This document shows positions 6,010 through 14,584 of a DNA stretch of 20,774 bases, one piece after another. The notes beneath the pieces were generated by a model. It searched no databases, was not told the origin of the DNA, and saw only the letters and a list, made by a program, of their open reading frames with translations. Each line of letters begins with the position of its first letter. Position 1 is the first letter of the stretch. The position numbers and the translations under genes are program-made. Origin of the DNA: Spirochaetaceae bacterium (lineage in GTDB: Bacteria; Spirochaetota; Spirochaetia; UBA9216); NCBI GenBank assembly GCA_028527945.1, contig JAQQAK010000039.1:1-20774 (forward strand), given 5' to 3'.

Positions 6010-8055
6010 CTAAGATTTTTGAGTACGCTTCTCGAGCCTGTCAATTTTAATTTGAAGAGAATTCGCCCAGACCTTTCCTGGACCTAAAGAAATATTCCAT
6101 GCATACAAAAAGCAATCTGATTGATATATACTTTCAACCCTTATTCCTGTTCCGGTCTTTGTACTTACAAATCCGCCCCAAATTGTAGCCTGTAATTTTG
6201 TTGATATATCTACACGAGCTTTTCTTTCAAAATCTTTTACAAGTATTTCAGAAACATCTTTTTCTTCAAAAAAAGGTTCATTGACAATAGACTCTACATC
6301 CTTCTTCTGTACAGAAATCTCGGCGACCCTACCTTCAGGAGAACTTAAACATATATTCATTTCTGAGGCAAAGGTTGTATTTAAAACCGCGTCTGATTTA
6401 TTTATAATCTCATATTCTACATCAATATAATTACGTTTAAACGTATATGTTTTCTTTATTTCTACAGGAAACTTTTTTTTCTTAGTAAAAACGCTACCGC
6501 ATCTAACTAATTCTACCTTTTTTTGCTCTTTATTTAATTTATTTATCTTATATACGCCAGAAATAAAATCTCCAGCCTCCGCATAATCCATATCAAAAAA
6601 CTTTTCTTTCTTAACATCCGCAGAGAAAAAATGATCTACAAAAGAATTCCTTGTATAAACATCATTGATTTCATTTTCGTCATGATACCATTCGTGATGT
6701 CTTGCCATAGTTGCAATATAATTATGTGGAGTTCTGATATAGTCCAATTCAAACAGAGTCCCACCTTTTCTATGAACAAATGCATTAATACTAAGGCCTC
6801 GATATATGAACTCGTTTATTCCATCCATATCAAAATCATCACTTACAAGAGAAGCTCTAAATCCGACTCTTTCACGTGAAAATTTTTCTGCTTCGATTAG
6901 ATTGGCATAAGCAAACCGTCTATTTTCAGCTGAATAAATACCTAAACTGCCGCCGCCATGCCAGTAAGCAGCATTATTCTGGCTTTTATAAAGCTCAACT
7001 TCAGCAGCTTTTTTTCTTTGCTTATCACCTCTAATCTGAGAAATCAAATTATGTGTATAAATCATTCTGGAGTAAATAAAATTACTTTCAGGATATTTTG
7101 CTAAAAAGTGTCTGAAAAAACTTTGAGAATTAAAAGGCTTTGGTTTATTTTCAATAGCAGTACTTTTTCCAGAATCAACAGATAAGCCTTCATCATTAAA
7201 ACCAGTGAATTGCTGTTCTCTAAAAATCGGACCGCTCCATCTACCAATATCTCCAGGAGAAACACAACCGAAGTAGACCTTTTTCATATTTGTTAATTCT
7301 CTTACAATGCTTCCAGGTAAAACAACTTCGATTTGCTTTTTATTTTTCTTTAAAAGTTCATGAAATTTATTAAGATGCTCTTCTACACCTTTTGAAAAAT
7401 CAAGTTCTTCTCCAGGAACCATTATAGAAATGACTCGTTCTTCCTTTTCAGAACCACAAGCAATTATTTGTTCTATTATATTTTCAGGCTCATCAATAAG
7501 AAAACGACTAATAATTCTATTTGAAATAGGAAAAATTACAACTTTCTTACCCTGATCTTCAGTGAGGCAAGGTCTGTAAAGTTCTCCATTAAATAATCCG
7601 GCATCTTCAAAAAAAGCTTCGTCGATAAATGTAAATTCAATTCCGGCATTATTCATTGTCATAGGCATGGAAGGTTCCCATACCTTTTCAGAAATCCACA
7701 TTCCACGCGAACGCCTTCCAATATATTTTCGAAGTGCTGTAGTCATTAATTCTATTTGACCAACACGATCTTTACGTGGAATTAAAGAAAAGAGTGGAGA
7801 ATAATACCCTCCGCCGAGAAATTCTATATTTTTTTTCTTTACAATGTCATTTATAAGCATCTGCATTCCATCATTTGATTCTAATAACCATGATAGAAGC
7901 TCTCCGCTATAGTACATTGTTACAGGTAAACCCATTCCATGAACCATCTTCAAATATGGCTTGTAAGAATTTTCATAAATTTCTTCAAGTTTCCCAATAC
8001 CTGAATGCATTGGATACGCGTTCACTGTGCCTATTATTAATTTAACTTTCTTCAC
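6010..8055 (-). CDS. GH57-family protein (4-alpha-glucanotransferase/amylase-like), probably catalytically impaired
   Basis: 681 residues with the layout of Thermococcus litoralis-type GH57 glucanotransferases: N-terminal (beta/alpha)7 barrel, helical DUF1925-like part, and a C-terminal beta domain (DUF1926-like). Family motifs present are GGGYYSPLFSLIP (81-93), MWISEKVWEP (119-128) with nucleophile Glu123, and YWHGGGSLGIYSAENRRFAYANLIEAE-type sequence (364-390). The acid/base motif (normally DDGE, Asp214) reads VPGE at 213-216. The first motif (HxHQP) reads TVNAYP. Retaining hydrolysis or transfer as in the family is therefore doubtful; it could bind or sense glucan, or be a pseudoenzyme. 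It has no signal peptide, so it is cytoplasmic. GTG start at 8055 has GGAG nine bases upstream and an in-frame TGA directly before it. It lies 28 bases after rnfB as the last gene of the Rnf operon. Confidence 0.85.
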   Translation of the reverse strand: MKKVKLIIGTVNAYPMHSGIGKLEEIYENSYKPYLKMVHGMGLPVTMYYSGELLSWLLESNDGMQMLINDIVKKKNIEFLGGGYYSPLFSLIPRKDRVGQIELMTTALRKYIGRRSRGMWISEKVWEPSMPMTMNNAGIEFTFIDEAFFEDAGLFNGELYRPCLTEDQGKKVVIFPISNRIISRFLIDEPENIIEQIIACGSEKEERVISIMVPGEELDFSKGVEEHLNKFHELLKKNKKQIEVVLPGSIVRELTNMKKVYFGCVSPGDIGRWSGPIFREQQFTGFNDEGLSVDSGKSTAIENKPKPFNSQSFFRHFLAKYPESNFIYSRMIYTHNLISQIRGDKQRKKAAEVELYKSQNNAAYWHGGGSLGIYSAENRRFAYANLIEAEKFSRERVGFRASLVSDDFDMDGINEFIYRGLSINAFVHRKGGTLFELDYIRTPHNYIATMARHHEWYHDENEINDVYTRNSFVDHFFSADVKKEKFFDMDYAEAGDFISGVYKINKLNKEQKKVELVRCGSVFTKKKKFPVEIKKTYTFKRNYIDVEYEIINKSDAVLNTTFASEMNICLSSPEGRVAEISVQKKDVESIVNEPFFEEKDVSEILVKDFERKARVDISTKLQATIWGGFVSTKTGTGIRVESIYQSDCFLYAWNISLGPGKVWANSLQIKIDRLEKRTQKS

Positions 8056-8083
8056 TCACCACTTCTCCGGCTGCCTCCCCTCC

Positions 8084-8893
8084 CTATTGGGCCTCATCCA
8101 GATTTTTTATGCATTTTGCAGGACATGCTTCAATAGCTTCTGTTCTGCTTCCTTCCGCGCTATAATCAATATATGCAAGAAAGTTTTCTACCTTAAAACC
8201 TCCATCAGGAGATTTCTTCTCACACATTTTACACCCAATGCATCCTACTGAACAGTATTTTCTGACAATTCCGCCTTTATCTTTTGAATTGCAGGCAACA
8301 ATAGTCTTAGCTGAATAAGGAATCATTTTTATAACACCTGTAGGACAGACATTAATACATTTTCCGCAGGCAATACATTTATCTTTATCTATATTAAGAT
8401 AACCAGCATCAGTTTTTGATATAGCATCTACAGGACAAACCTTTATACAACTGCCAAGGCCTAGACATCCGTAAGGACATGATTTATCTCCTCCAAATGA
8501 ACTATGCATTGCGTTACAGTCATTTATTCCCTTATAGTCATATTTTACCTTACTGGTATCTCTTGTCCCATGACAATGAATTTGAGCAACCATTTTTTCG
8601 CCTGAAACTTCAACAGTAACACCCATTATCTCTCCGACTTTTGATGCTACATCTGCGCCACCTGGGGCGCAAAGAGTCATTTCAGCTCCTTCATTGACAA
8701 TTGCTTCAGCATACCCTGAACAACCAGGATATCCGCAAGCGCCACAGTTAGCTCCAGGAAGGATTTCTTCCAGATCAGTTATTCTTTTATCTTTCTTTAC
8801 AGCAAATATCTTTGAAGCATAAGCCAGAGCAAGACCTAAAAGGCCGCCAAGAATACCTACTGAAAGAAAAGCATATATTACTCTACTAATCAT
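8084..8893 (-). CDS. rnfB: Rnf complex subunit B, poly-ferredoxin
   Basis: Electron-carrying subunit that takes electrons from ferredoxin into the Rnf complex at the cytoplasmic face of the membrane. 269 residues: one N-terminal membrane helix (about 5-30), then a 4Fe-4S domain with Cys50, Cys53, Cys58 and Cys75. Next come two ferredoxin-type clusters (Cys139/143/149/153 and Cys173/176/179/183), then a further Cys-rich stretch (CSVGCIGCKMC, 214-224, with CP at 257-258). This multi-cluster form matches the long clostridial/spirochaetal RnfB and is longer than E. coli RsxB (~190 residues). It starts 6 bases after the rnfA stop, with AGGA upstream. Last of the six rnf genes; GH57 follows after 28 bases. 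Confidence 0.97.
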   Translation of the reverse strand: MISRVIYAFLSVGILGGLLGLALAYASKIFAVKKDKRITDLEEILPGANCGACGYPGCSGYAEAIVNEGAEMTLCAPGGADVASKVGEIMGVTVEVSGEKMVAQIHCHGTRDTSKVKYDYKGINDCNAMHSSFGGDKSCPYGCLGLGSCIKVCPVDAISKTDAGYLNIDKDKCIACGKCINVCPTGVIKMIPYSAKTIVACNSKDKGGIVRKYCSVGCIGCKMCEKKSPDGGFKVENFLAYIDYSAEGSRTEAIEACPAKCIKNLDEAQ

Positions 8894-8899
8894 TTTAAT

Positions 8900-9490
8900 T
8901 TATCCTATTAAATTATTCAAAAGTGCTTTATCAAAAGCCATAAAAGCAAGAGCCATAAGACCACCTGTAATAAAAGCTATTGGTGTTCCTCTAAAAGGCT
9001 TTGGAATCCATTCAGAATCGAGCTTTTCTCTAATTGTTGACATTAATACTATTGCAAGAAGAAAGCCAAGACCAGCAGATATTCCTGCAACAAAACTTTC
9101 AAGAGCATTATAATTACTTCTTACAGCAATAAGTGCAATACCTAAAACCGCACAGTTGGTAGTAATAAGCGGAAGATAAATACCAAGAGCCTTGTAAAGT
9201 GAAGGCGAAGACTTTTGAACAAACATTTCAACAAACTGAACAAGAGCCGCAATCATAAGAATAAATGTAATTGTCTGTAAAAATTCTATATGAAGTGGAA
9301 CCAGAATAAGATTCTGTATGGCCCAGGTTGCAAGAGCCGCTATAGACATAACAAAGGTTACAGCGAATCCCATACCAACAGCAGATTCAACATTCTTTGA
9401 AACACCAATAAATGGACACAGTCCCATAAACTGTGAAAGAATAAAGTTATTTATAAAAACAAATGTTATTATTATACCAACGTAAGTCAT
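8900..9490 (-). CDS. rnfA: Rnf complex membrane subunit A
   Basis: Integral membrane subunit (196 residues, six predicted helices, NqrE homologue) that pairs with RnfE. Conserved Cys25 (GLCPFIGV) and Cys113 (TTNCAVLG) match the positions that hold the intramembrane [2Fe-2S] cluster together with the partner subunit. The two halves are inverted repeats of each other, typical of the family. The ATG overlaps the rnfE stop by four bases (ATGA), suggesting coupled synthesis of the two partners. Length is normal for the family. Confidence 0.97.
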   Translation of the reverse strand: MTYVGIIITFVFINNFILSQFMGLCPFIGVSKNVESAVGMGFAVTFVMSIAALATWAIQNLILVPLHIEFLQTITFILMIAALVQFVEMFVQKSSPSLYKALGIYLPLITTNCAVLGIALIAVRSNYNALESFVAGISAGLGFLLAIVLMSTIREKLDSEWIPKPFRGTPIAFITGGLMALAFMAFDKALLNNLIG

Positions 9491-10110
9491 TTTTTTACCG
9501 CCTTTCTATCTGTACTCCAGGCAAGTAATGCTTTTAAATATCCCATAACCAAAAGAGCGCCAGCCGCAAGACTAAAAACTCTTATAGGAGACTCATACAA
9601 TCCTGGAATCTTTATTACGCCATCCCAGCTTCCCATCCCAATCAAAGTAATTGAACCAGAACCAAGAACTTCTCGAACAAAAGCTATTACGACAAGAGCA
9701 AGCGTAAAACCAATACCCATTCCCAAGGCATCCAGAATTGAAGCACCTACACCATTTTTATTAGCAAAAGCCTCTGCCCGGCCAAGAATTACACAGTTTA
9801 CAACAATAAGCGGAACAAATACTCCAAGAGCATCGTAAAGTGAAGGAAGAAAGGCTTCCATCATCATTTCAACAACTGTAACAAATGATGCAATGATAAC
9901 AATATAGGCAGGAATTCTAACCTTGTCAGGAATAAAGTTCTTTAACAAAGACACGAAGATGTTTGAACCTATCAAAACAAATATTACACCAGCTCCCATA
10001 CCAAGCGCGTTAACAACTTTAGAAGTAACACCCAAAGCAGGACAAAGTCCAAGAGCCAAAACAAAAACAGGGTTTTCTTTTATAAGCCCTTTTGAAAACT
10101 CTTTAAACAT
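9487..10110 (-). CDS. rnfE: Rnf complex membrane subunit E
   Basis: Integral membrane subunit (207 residues, six predicted helices, NqrD homologue). Cys23 (GLCPALGV) and Cys106 (VVNCVILGRAEAFA) are the expected cluster ligands facing those of RnfA. The family pattern GRAEAFA after the second Cys distinguishes it from RnfA. The start is the ATG at 10110, preceded by GGAGGGGAAA and overlapping the rnfG stop by one base (TAATG). Confidence 0.97.
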   Translation of the reverse strand: MFKEFSKGLIKENPVFVLALGLCPALGVTSKVVNALGMGAGVIFVLIGSNIFVSLLKNFIPDKVRIPAYIVIIASFVTVVEMMMEAFLPSLYDALGVFVPLIVVNCVILGRAEAFANKNGVGASILDALGMGIGFTLALVVIAFVREVLGSGSITLIGMGSWDGVIKIPGLYESPIRVFSLAAGALLVMGYLKALLAWSTDRKAVKK

Positions 10111-10658
10111 TATTTCCCCTCCATTTCTGTTACATAAACCGAACCTGCTTCAAGAGCTTTTCCTATTCCAGTAAATGTTATTGAAGCGCCGGAAATAGCA
10201 TCGGCCTCAGTTTGATCTAACTGAGATTTTGCAGAAGGAATATTTGATCCGGAAAAACCAAGATACTTTTTCATGTATGAAGCTTTCTCAGCCTCTTTTC
10301 CAAGCCCTGGAGTCTCATCATCTTCCATTAGGACAGTATTATAAAGAGTTCCATCAGAAAGAAAACCAGCAAGAATTATGAGATCGCCTCCATAGCCTGA
10401 ACCTTTCAAATTTAAGATATAACCAATAGTTTTTCCATTATCATCAAGTTTATAATAACTTTCGACTACAGCGTCATCAACCAAGACTTCTTCGCCTATA
10501 GTGCCCCCCGGAGAAACCTGAGCTAAAGCATTTTGAAGTTTTTCTACTCTGGCCGCATCTATTTTAGGTTCAGTAACTGCATTAACAGCGCCAAGACAAA
10601 GTGCCGCAACAGCACAAATCAATGCAAGGCGGCCTCCAATTTTAAGCATATCAGTCAT
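10110..10658 (-). CDS. rnfG: Rnf complex subunit G, FMN-binding
   Basis: Membrane-anchored subunit carrying a covalently bound FMN on the outer face. 182 residues: one N-terminal helix (about 8-28), then an FMN-binding domain. The ApbE flavinylation pattern Dxx(S/T)GA(S/T)xT is present as D-A-I-S-G-A-S-I-T (153-161), predicting Thr161 as the phosphoester-linked residue. The second position is Ser instead of the more usual Thr, which the pattern allows. The flavin transferase itself is not in the window. The start ATG overlaps the rnfD stop by eight bases (ATGACTGA), with AAAGGAAA upstream. Confidence 0.96.
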   Translation of the reverse strand: MTDMLKIGGRLALICAVAALCLGAVNAVTEPKIDAARVEKLQNALAQVSPGGTIGEEVLVDDAVVESYYKLDDNGKTIGYILNLKGSGYGGDLIILAGFLSDGTLYNTVLMEDDETPGLGKEAEKASYMKKYLGFSGSNIPSAKSQLDQTEADAISGASITFTGIGKALEAGSVYVTEMEGK

Positions 10659-11709
10659 TTTTCTTTTCCTTTGGCAACCTGCCGAACTTAACAGGCTGAG
10701 TAAGTCTGTTTATTAATGGAACAAAAATATTCATTAATATTATCGCAAGAGAAACCCCTTCCGGAAAAGAACCGTAAGACCTGATTAGAAAAGTTAAAAA
10801 TCCGCAGCCTATGGCATAAATAATCATGCCCTTCCTTGTTACTGGAGATGTAACCATGTCTGTAGCCATAAAAATGGCGCCCAGCATTAATCCTCCAGTC
10901 AAAACATGAAAAAGTGGATCCCCGGAAAAGAAACCATTTCCAAAGTTTAAGCCGCCAAAAATCCAGGTAAGAAGCGCAAAACTTCCAATATAAAATACAG
11001 GAATTTCCCAATTTACAATTTTTATTAGTATAAGAAAGATACCGCCAATTAAAATCAAAAGAGCAGAAACCTCACCTATACATCCAGGAATCTTTCCAAG
11101 AAATAGATCAAGATAAGAATGAACAGGATATCCCTGACTTGTAAGAAAATCGATTGGACCGCTTGATGTCCCAGTAAAATTCATAAGATTAGTTTTTACA
11201 AAGCCTAAAGGGGTCGCGCCTGAAACAGTATCAGGTGACGCACTTGATACCGCATCAGCAAGTATTCTAGGCATTGTCCACTTACTCATTCCACTGGTCC
11301 ATGAAAAGAAAACAAAAACTCGGCCAGCCAAAGCCGGATTCATCCAGTTAGCGCCAAGCCCACCAAAAGTCCATTTTACAACAATGATTGCAAATACTGA
11401 CGCAGCTGCGCAAACATACAAAGGCACTTCAGGAGGCATGTTATAACCGACAAGAAGTCCAGTTACAAATGCGCTTCCGTCAAAAAGTGTATTACCACTT
11501 TTAAAAACAATTGTCATTATATATTCAGCTGCAAGCGAAGCAGCAACTGAAACAGCAATAACAAGTAAAGCTCTTAATCCGAAAATATATACACCCCAAA
11601 CTCCAGCTGGAACAAGAGCAGCAACAACAAGCCACATAATTTTGGCAGTTGATTGCGGAGAATGTATCTGCGGCGAACTGCTGATTGATAATTTTAATTC
11701 ATCTGACAT
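10651..11709 (-). CDS. rnfD: Rnf complex membrane subunit D, FMN-binding
   Basis: Integral membrane subunit (352 residues, NqrB homologue) that forms the ion path with RnfA/E and carries covalent FMN. Helical segments follow a short cytoplasmic N-terminus. Family landmarks are NWMNPALAGR (121-130) and the flavinylation sequence D-T-V-S-G-A-T-P-L (160-168), predicting FMN on Thr166. The family member in NQR transports Na+; Rnf may use Na+ or H+, and this sequence alone does not decide. The ATG overlaps the rnfC stop (TAATG) with AAGAAGG as ribosome-binding site. Confidence 0.97.
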   Translation of the reverse strand: MSDELKLSISSSPQIHSPQSTAKIMWLVVAALVPAGVWGVYIFGLRALLVIAVSVAASLAAEYIMTIVFKSGNTLFDGSAFVTGLLVGYNMPPEVPLYVCAAASVFAIIVVKWTFGGLGANWMNPALAGRVFVFFSWTSGMSKWTMPRILADAVSSASPDTVSGATPLGFVKTNLMNFTGTSSGPIDFLTSQGYPVHSYLDLFLGKIPGCIGEVSALLILIGGIFLILIKIVNWEIPVFYIGSFALLTWIFGGLNFGNGFFSGDPLFHVLTGGLMLGAIFMATDMVTSPVTRKGMIIYAIGCGFLTFLIRSYGSFPEGVSLAIILMNIFVPLINRLTQPVKFGRLPKEKKND

Positions 11710-13028
11710 TAGCTAACCTTCTTCCTCGCCATCTTTTTACCTAGTCTCATTCCCTGAACAAGAGGAATGTGAGCAGGACAGGTATACGCGCAACAGCCGC
11801 ATTCCTTACAGTCCATTAAGCCTATATCCATTGCACCTGAGTAATCAGAATGGTCTATAAATTTAAACATTTTTGTGGGGTTAAGACCCATAGGGCAAAC
11901 TCCAATGCATTTTCCGCATGAAAGGCAAGATGTTCTTTTTTCTGCGTTGACCTCTTTTTCAGTCAAAACAAGAATTCCTGAGGTACCTTTTGCAACAGGA
12001 GTTTCTGTATCATAAATAGTAAAACCCATCATTGGGCCGCCAACTACTATTTTTGCGGGAGTACCATTTGTACCACCACAAGCTTCAATAAGTGCAGATA
12101 CAGGAGTTCCAACTCTTGTGAGATAATTCCCCGGATTTTTTATACCATTACCAGAAACTGAAACAACTCTTTCATATAGAGGCTTTTCAAGCACAACGGC
12201 TTCATAAATAGCATTAACAGTTCCAGCATTAATTACGACACAGCCTACTGCAATCGGTAAACCTCCAGAAGGAACCTCTCGCCCTGAAACAGCTTTTATG
12301 AGTTGTTTTTCATCTCCCTGCGGATACTTAAGCTTAAGAGGAATAACATCAAGTTCAAAACCTTCTTCTGCGGCCTTTTTTCTAATAGCTTCAATTGCAT
12401 CAGGTTTATTTATTTCTATTCCTATAGCGACCTTTTCAGGATTAACAATCTTTTTAAGAATTCGCAAACCTTCAATTATTTCTGAAGTTCTTTCAAGCAT
12501 TAAACGGTGGTCAGCAGATAAGTAAGGCTCACATTCAACACCGTTAACAATTAAATATTCAGCCTTTTCACCTTTTGGAATAGACACTTTAACGTTAACC
12601 GGAAAAGTTGCCCCTCCCATACCGACAATACCTGAATCTTTTATAATTCCTGTCAGCTCCTCAGGTGTTTTATTATTCCAATCCTGAGTTTTTTTCTCGA
12701 CTGGCACAAAACCTTCAGATTTTTCTATAACAGCAGCCTTTGACTTCATTCCGTTTGCTAAAAAGATATCTTTAATTTCTTTTATTTTACCATCAACCGG
12801 ACTATGAATTGCCGCAGAAATAAACCCGGAAGGTTTTCCTATTACCATACCTTCTTTCACCTCATCTCCAGCCGCAACTGCAACTTCCGCAGGCGCACCA
12901 AGATGTTGTGAAAACGGCACAATTAGCGTTTCCGGGATATCAGCTTTAACAATTTTCTTAGTATTTGTCAGCTCTTTTCTTCCCTTAGGATGAATCCCGC
13001 CGCGTTGAAATGTCTTTAAACCCTTCAT
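11709..13028 (-). CDS. rnfC: Rnf complex subunit C, NADH/FMN and Fe-S subunit
   Basis: Peripheral cytoplasmic subunit that exchanges electrons with NAD(H), similar to complex I NuoF and to NqrA. 439 residues: N-terminal Rnf-type domain opening with FQRGGIHPKGRKE, a lipoyl-like or SLBB region, a Gly-rich nucleotide/FMN-binding loop (GIVGMGGATFP, 133-143), the VNGVECEPYLSADHRLM segment (161-177), and two 4Fe-4S motifs near the C-terminus (Cys368/371/374/378 and Cys407/410/413/417). It lacks the long repeat tail of enterobacterial RsxC. First rnf gene; the ATG overlaps the stop of the upstream membrane protein gene by four bases (ATGA). Order rnfCDGEAB is that of clostridial-type loci. Confidence 0.97.
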   Translation of the reverse strand: MKGLKTFQRGGIHPKGRKELTNTKKIVKADIPETLIVPFSQHLGAPAEVAVAAGDEVKEGMVIGKPSGFISAAIHSPVDGKIKEIKDIFLANGMKSKAAVIEKSEGFVPVEKKTQDWNNKTPEELTGIIKDSGIVGMGGATFPVNVKVSIPKGEKAEYLIVNGVECEPYLSADHRLMLERTSEIIEGLRILKKIVNPEKVAIGIEINKPDAIEAIRKKAAEEGFELDVIPLKLKYPQGDEKQLIKAVSGREVPSGGLPIAVGCVVINAGTVNAIYEAVVLEKPLYERVVSVSGNGIKNPGNYLTRVGTPVSALIEACGGTNGTPAKIVVGGPMMGFTIYDTETPVAKGTSGILVLTEKEVNAEKRTSCLSCGKCIGVCPMGLNPTKMFKFIDHSDYSGAMDIGLMDCKECGCCAYTCPAHIPLVQGMRLGKKMARKKVS

Positions 13029-14530
13029 GCTTCTTGACCTTTTCTCCTATTTATAAAACCAAAACCTATAACAAACTGCCATAACATAGGTAAAACTGCA
13101 ACAACACCAACAACAATACTTTCTATGAGGTTTAGAAATCGTGGTTTATTTATTTTTGCAGACCTTATTAATACACTTCCCGGAGAGCTCTGACTTAATA
13201 GAAGTGAACTTATACCAGCTCTATCCGACAAGCTACTAATTATATTGCAATACCATTGCTCTGTAAACTGAAAAACGCAGATCTCTTTTGTTTCTATATC
13301 TTTTCCTGAGTGAGAATAAACCTTTTCCATAATTTTTTCATCAGGTTCAGGAAAAATCCAGTCTCTTCCATATAAAAATCCATCCTGATACGCTTTATGT
13401 TTTATCAAATCTGTAGCATCAACTAATTCGCCGGAAAGATTTCCATCTATATATTCCAAATTTTCCCATGTCCACTCTTTCAAATTCAAACTGTCATCAG
13501 GAACAGGAATACTTACTGACATATTACTTTTAAAAAAAAGAACAAACAATGGTATAAAAGCTATTATAGCCGCAGATAAAAGGATTTCTGTAATTTTTTT
13601 TGTATTTTTTTCTACAGGAGCTGAAGTCAAAATGCTTACAGGGAAAAATATCTGATGTTCTTGCATTTGAACAATATGCCCTCGCAAGAAGTAAAAAACA
13701 AAAAAACAAACAAAATCAGCAGCTAATGAAATTAGTAAAGAAATTGAAGTATCATTTTTGACAATACCATAGACAATTTCAATTATTACGATTGTTCCAA
13801 TAGAAATTAAATAAGATTTTAAAGTATCTGAAAGTTCAAGTTTTTTATAATTAAAATAGAAAATAAGATCTTTTGAAAACTCCCTTAAGGTAAGCATCAG
13901 AAAAACATAAATCGCGGCCGCAGCAGGAAGTATAACCGCGCCATTTACTAAAACAGCTATAAACCATGGTAAACCTGCAATAGAAGAAGGAATTCTCTGT
14001 TTTTCTGATAGCCATGTTCCGAAAAACCAGCAAAGACCAAAAAGCAAGGCAGAAAAAATATTATGGAAAATATTGATATCAGGAAAATACCAATCTGAGA
14101 CAGACCCCGCCCAGCTTCTTTTTATTTTATTATAGAACTTCAATCTTGGCATTGTTGTTTTTACATAAACAAGAATTATGGGGCTGCCATCCTCAGAAAA
14201 TGTATGAAAATATTTCTTCGCTCCCTTCATGTATGGATCAACTCGGGGATCTCCATCAATGAATCTGGAAGATAGCTCACTAAGGTTAATTGTTTTTTTT
14301 GAGGAGAAGTCGTTGTATTCAAAAAAAGTATTATTCTCAGAAACAATATCAAAATCATCAAAAAGGTCGCTTTTTATTACTTCTGAATACTCTTTCTCAG
14401 GAATACCAATCACATAATAGTTTTCCCAAATTCTTTTACTTCCTGATGCCCCAGTTGTTATAACAAGTAAAATACATAAAAAGACAAAAACAACTATAAA
14501 CGGGAAACTATGTATACAACGTTTTAGCAT
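13025..14530 (-). CDS. Unrecognised multi-spanning membrane protein heading the Rnf operon
   Basis: Not recognised. 501 residues. An N-terminal hydrophobic helix (about 10-28) is followed by an outer domain of ~120 residues with the acidic, aromatic stretch LFDDFDIVSENNTFFEYNDF (56-75). A block of membrane segments lies at about 155-283 (including LLFGLCWFFGTW and WFIAVLVNGAVILPAAAAIYVFLML) and another helix near 316-334. A second large outer domain (~335-465) follows, then a final C-terminal helix. The ATG at 14530 has AAAGGAA nine bases upstream. The strong promoter at 14556-14584 drives it, and its stop overlaps the rnfC start (ATGA). That arrangement suggests an Rnf accessory, assembly or unrelated envelope role. 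I can name no known family, and BLAST or structure prediction would be decisive. Confidence 0.8.
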   Translation of the reverse strand: MLKRCIHSFPFIVVFVFLCILLVITTGASGSKRIWENYYVIGIPEKEYSEVIKSDLFDDFDIVSENNTFFEYNDFSSKKTINLSELSSRFIDGDPRVDPYMKGAKKYFHTFSEDGSPIILVYVKTTMPRLKFYNKIKRSWAGSVSDWYFPDINIFHNIFSALLFGLCWFFGTWLSEKQRIPSSIAGLPWFIAVLVNGAVILPAAAAIYVFLMLTLREFSKDLIFYFNYKKLELSDTLKSYLISIGTIVIIEIVYGIVKNDTSISLLISLAADFVCFFVFYFLRGHIVQMQEHQIFFPVSILTSAPVEKNTKKITEILLSAAIIAFIPLFVLFFKSNMSVSIPVPDDSLNLKEWTWENLEYIDGNLSGELVDATDLIKHKAYQDGFLYGRDWIFPEPDEKIMEKVYSHSGKDIETKEICVFQFTEQWYCNIISSLSDRAGISSLLLSQSSPGSVLIRSAKINKPRFLNLIESIVVGVVAVLPMLWQFVIGFGFINRRKGQEA

Positions 14531-14555
14531 TAACGATATTCCTTTGAGTGTGGAT

Positions 14556-14584
14556 ATTATAAACTAGGCATGATAGTATGGCAA
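14556..14584 (-). promoter_or_regulatory. Sigma70-type promoter for the Rnf operon
   Basis: Minus strand: -35 TTGCCA (14584-14579, 5 of 6), 17-base spacer, perfect -10 TATAAT (14561-14556). Predicted start at about 14549, giving a 19-base leader with AAAGGAA before the ATG at 14530. It overlaps the 5' end of the divergent pseudouridine synthase gene, so the two transcription starts may interfere. Confidence 0.75.

Noticed and set aside
8084..13028. NQR (Na+-NADH:quinone) operon instead of Rnf
   Set aside because: A poly-ferredoxin RnfB and a ferredoxin-type RnfC are present and no NqrF or NqrA is encoded, so Rnf is the right assignment.
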